Of a stretch of DNA of 64,000 nt, positions 60,301-64,000 are shown in pieces; position 1 is the first letter of the stretch; every line of letters starts with the position of its first letter. The translations under genes were made by a program, and so were the position numbers. Location of the stretch: NCBI GenBank assembly GCA_013396655.1, contig WBMV01000259.1:311392-375391 (forward strand), written 5' to 3'. Source of the DNA: Campylorhamphus procurvoides (taxonomy: Eukaryota > Chordata > Aves > Passeriformes > Dendrocolaptidae). Below the pieces are notes generated by a model that saw only the letters and a list, made by a program, of their open reading frames with translations, was not told where the DNA came from and searched no databases.

Positions 60301-63300
60301 CAGTTATGATAGTTGCAAAGTAATTCTATTTTTGTGATTGTTTCCTTATGTCTTGCAGGGAGATTATTTTCATGGGCCAATTTAAAACACCATTTTATTC
60401 TAATTGTGCTGTCTCAGTGGTTAGATAACTGATTTTGACTGGAAGCATTACAAGGGACCTGTTAGGGGTTTTTTGCATCCCTGGGTAAAAATTTTATTAA
60501 GATTCACAACAAAAAATTATAAACCACTATATTTAATCATTCATACTTGAATGATGGAATACAGATTTAATTTTTTTTCTGTGTCAAGTTAATTTGTGTG
60601 AAAAACTATCGCAGCACACTGTGCCAAATGTGACTTATTATCCAGCAGCTTTCTTAAATTCTTTGGGGCTCATAGGAGTTAGACCCACAAATCTCATCTA
60701 TTAATGCTTTATTTTGTCTTTAGTGGGTTTGCTTTAATCCTTGAATCAGCCAGAGCTTTAAGCTCAGAAAACCCCTTGGGACTGAGCACTTCTGTGAATA
60801 TTGACACAGGCTCATAGGAAAGAACAGTTTGGCTTGTAGAATTTGGAAAATACATTAGTGGCTGAACTCAAAGGCTGTAATTTGGGAATACAGTATCTCT
60901 ATAAGAGGCTGAGTAAAGAAGTGAAGGCTTAATCAGAAGTGCTGATTATACTAAATAATTTACACTTGTAAATGCTGGAGAGGTCCAGAAAGTGGATGCT
61001 AAAATGTGAGATTATGTTGAGCTACATTGAACTTTAAGTGAGCCACATGGATGGGGAAATCCTAATGTTGCATGTGAAGCAATCATCCATGAGCTGACCA
61101 TTAATTTCTCAGGAGTAATCCTGTTCTGTGAGACATCCTGGCCTGGTAAAATGCAATGTGAATGTCTGGAATTCTTGGGAAAGAAACAGAGAACAATGTG
61201 AGAGTTGTACTAGTCTGAAAAAGCTGGAAAACAGATGACTAAGATGATCTGTTGATAAAAGTCTGTAAAATATTGGAAAGAGGGCTTTGGAAATTGGTAC
61301 TTTTTGATAAGAGAGAGAAACACAATGAAGGTGGCAAGCTCAACAGAAGATACTTTTTCAGTGATGTGTAAGCTATGAAACCCCTTCCCCAATTTCTAAA
61401 AAAACCAAACTATTTAAGGTGAAGTAAATTCATGAAAGATGAACGTCTTGAGTTATTTTAAGTACAGAGACCGCTTCATAGGGTCTCTGACTTCTAAACA
61501 GTTGGAATTGGACCCTGGCTCGGGAAGACTTGGTATCAGGCCTATTCTTTGGCTGCTTCTCATTCTGTTTTACCTTCAGTGTATTCTTTTCTGTTCTGAT
61601 GGGGGACACGGGGATTGGGGCAGGGAACAAGGCAGGGTTTGTGAAAATGATATGGGGCTGCAGCTGCTTTTTGATGTGGCTCACTGTGCTGCTATTGGAA
61701 GAGTGTGAGGTGAAGTCCGAAAGGAGCAGTGTGTGTGTTCTACTTGTCAAGGTTAAGTCCAGCAAACTATGCCTTGCCACTATGTTTAGTCAAAGGGTAT
61801 ATAATTTTAAAAAGAAGTCTTCAGTGTCCCTCGAAAATGTGTTTCTCTTATTGAGTTTAAAACAGGTTTTTTTCTTCTAGTAAGAGCAAATTTTAAAAAG
61901 GGGAAAAAAAGCTTCACCAGCTATCTTGTTTTCTTTGAGAGGATCTGAAATGCAGTTGCTTATCTGTGACCGGATTCTGTTCAGACCCGCCAGCAGCATG
62001 AGGGGAGCCAGGCAAAAGCATCAATCACCTTTGTAATGTGTGTGCTAGGAAATCTAATTATTTGATTATTGCTGGAGCACCGCAGAAGCAGGGCAATGAG
62101 TCAGGGAATGGCTGTGTGATTAGTAAGCTTTGTGGGACTTTCCCTGGAAAGCTGAAAAGCATTATGTTGAAAGTGAGCACTGTGTATACCATCTTTTCTT
62201 CTGCTTTCTTTTCTTGCGGTGTGGAACTGTGGAACAGTATAAAACTAATTAATTTCACATGCATATAGGAATATCTTCTGTGGTCAGCCAGGCAAGAGCA
62301 CCAGTGCAGTGAACACAGAACAACATCCAAACCACTGCATAAAGGGAATGCCTCCTTTATATCCCCAGGAAGCTCATTAGGAGTGATACAAGTTTGCCCT
62401 TTCCGTGGTTCAGTGTGGGGTGAGCAGAGGTGACTTACAGAGTCAAGTGAGCAGGTTGTGAGTGGGTGAGGAAATGAGCTTTGATTTGTGAGGATTTATT
62501 GGATATTTCCTTGGTATAGAGCCTGCTGGAGTACAGGTGCTCTTTGTAGTGTTTCTCCCTAGCACTCAGAAGCACTAACAGCCACAAGAATTATTTTTAC
62601 CTTTACTTCATAGCTACTGCAAAGGCCCTTTTTCCCTGCAGGCTGCTGGTGACGTGGCCAAGAAAATAGTGGGGAAGAGTGAATTGATATGAAATGTGTG
62701 CAGTAACTGATCAATCAATCCAGGAACTTATTACAAAAGGAAGACTTTGTGGTTTTTTATACAGTCCTGTAGCAGAACGCTGGTAAATGATTAAGAGCTA
62801 TTTGGAAAGAAGCAACGGGGAAATCTTGTATGTAGAGACTGCTTCATTCTTTTCTCAGTAGGATTTGAGGCATTGCTGTCCTTGGCGGAGCAGATGGGCT
62901 GGAACCAAGTCAGAGAATGTGGCTTATATCAGTGAAGGACACAGGGAGAGCCAAGAGAATAAATGGAGCTGGCTCTGAATGCAAATTCTTCTTTTAAGAT
63001 TCCAGCCAATAATCATTCAGATTAACTATCGCAAAGGCAGGAAGCAAGAGCTAACCTTTGTTTTAAATTTCATTAGTTTATTTTATTGGGCCTAAATGGC
63101 AGGTGCAGGGGGCGAGGGGAGGAATCTGCAGGGGTGACCTCTGTGAGAAGAGCCCAGAGGCTCCACCAGGGACTTGCTGCAGGATGTGTGTGAGCCCACT
63201 GGTAGAGCTGGTTGAGCCTCTGTGAGAGCTATTTAAGAAAGGGCAGAAAGTGCCCAGAAAGAGGAACAGTAAGGCCAGATCAGTAGGAGGAGCTCCATGG

Positions 63301-64000
63301 AGAGCTGCTGCCATCCCTGAGGGGTCTGTGGCACATGGATACCCCACACAGGGCAGGTGCTGCCCCTGAGGGACCAAGTGCAACGTGCAGGGTTGGCAAG
63401 GGAGTGGAAATTGGAGGTGGGGAGGTAGGTGTGTGTGGAGTGAAACTGAGCCTGGCAAAGGGGAGGAAAAGTGTTTTCTGTAGGTGTTTAGCTGTTTGTC
63501 TTTGTTTCTGAATACCTGAATCAGTAATTAAAATGCTAACTGACATGAAGTATAATTTCACACTTTAGTCCATTTTATTTGCAACAGTAAATGGCAATTG
63601 ATTTTTTTCTGTCATTGTTTTGACCCTTGAGTTCTCTCCTTTTTGTTCTTTCTATTTTCTCCCCTGTCCTGGTATGAGCAAGTGGCTGTGTGGTTGCTTG
63701 GCTACTAGCTGGGACCAAGCCATCACATTTGGGTATGTTCTTCCTAAAATTTGTGAATTAATTGTGTGTCTTTCTCTTAAAATATGTATATTTTTAAAAT
63801 TGTAGGCTGATAATATGAATTATGGAACACAGTCTGATGTATCTCTTATTTTTTAATGACAGAGTTACTAATTTATGCTAATAAGCATATTGCTTTGAAG
63901 TAGGAGTTCTAATTAGTTTTTTTAAGAGCTCTTAGTAAGAAATAACAGTACAGCAGCAATCCCAATAACAGACCTTTGCATTCCTAAGCCTTGTTACCCT
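48311..64000. other. Intergenic DNA, no gene recognised
   Basis: About 15.7 kb of mostly AT-rich DNA. I checked both strands for splice-bounded conserved frames and found none. The longer open frames (51647-51874 minus, 55683-55919, 61430-61880 on both strands, 63078-63561 minus) carry no recognisable domain. Visible items are a 14-bp direct repeat (59059-59091), a G run next to the only unresolved base (57537-57549), and a short CA stretch near 59399-59410. In other vertebrates NR2E3 lies downstream of THSD4, but I see no nuclear-receptor exon before the window ends. Confidence 0.6.
59059..59091. repeat. 14-bp direct repeat
   Basis: catccatgtaaagt occurs at 59059-59072 and again at 59078-59091. 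A short duplication in intergenic DNA. Confidence 0.8.

Noticed and set aside
61430..61880. Overlapping 116-residue frames on both strands
   Set aside because: Both strands are open over the same region with no similarity I recognise, which is typical of chance in AT-rich intergenic DNA.
1..64000. CRISPR arrays, phage, plasmid or bacterial operon features, tRNA and rRNA genes
   Set aside because: None seen. The tandem repeats lack unique spacers of regular length, and the gene structure is spliced and vertebrate.

Overview
The window is vertebrate nuclear DNA, most probably from a bird. It is AT-rich, intron-dominated sequence with canonical GT/AG splice sites. It carries two fragments that read like CR1 LINE 3' ends (one per orientation) and one endogenous-retrovirus-type solo LTR. 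I see no bacterial-style operons, tRNA, rRNA, CRISPR or toxin genes. The species cannot be named from the sequence alone.

The only protein gene I can support is the 3' half of THSD4 (ADAMTSL6), on the + strand. Ten exons join in frame between 14956 and 40495 and encode the last 555 residues: the end of the ADAMTS-type spacer, a hydrophilic linker, six thrombospondin type-1 (TSP1) repeats and a C-terminal PLAC domain. The exons are 14956-15131, 18938-19034, 19943-20185, 21244-21373, 22825-23029, 24801-24974, 33691-33864, 36389-36568, 39362-39506 and 40353-40495. Splice phases agree at every junction. The first exon starts in the middle of a codon, so positions 1-14955 are read as THSD4 intron and the N-terminal exons lie upstream of the window. 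A long 3'UTR runs to a poly(A) signal at 46418-46423.

Downstream of the gene, 46442-64000 looks intergenic. Its one striking locus is 46897-48310: a GAT microsatellite, then a roughly 22-bp GC-rich minisatellite split in two by a 459-bp solo LTR (47233-47691). The LTR has TGTCG/CGACA ends, a near-perfect 6-bp target duplication and three CArG boxes spaced exactly 30 bp apart. From 48311 to the end I see AT-rich DNA without recognisable exons and a single unresolved base at 57549.

The encoded protein belongs to the secreted, non-catalytic ADAMTS-like family that acts in the extracellular matrix; ADAMTSL6 is known to bind fibrillin-1 and promote microfibril assembly. I found no evidence of a new multi-gene system. 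The most unusual structures are the LTR and minisatellite locus and, to a lesser degree, the modular exon layout of the TSP1 repeats. Residue numbers below are local, counted 1-555 from the split codon at 14956.
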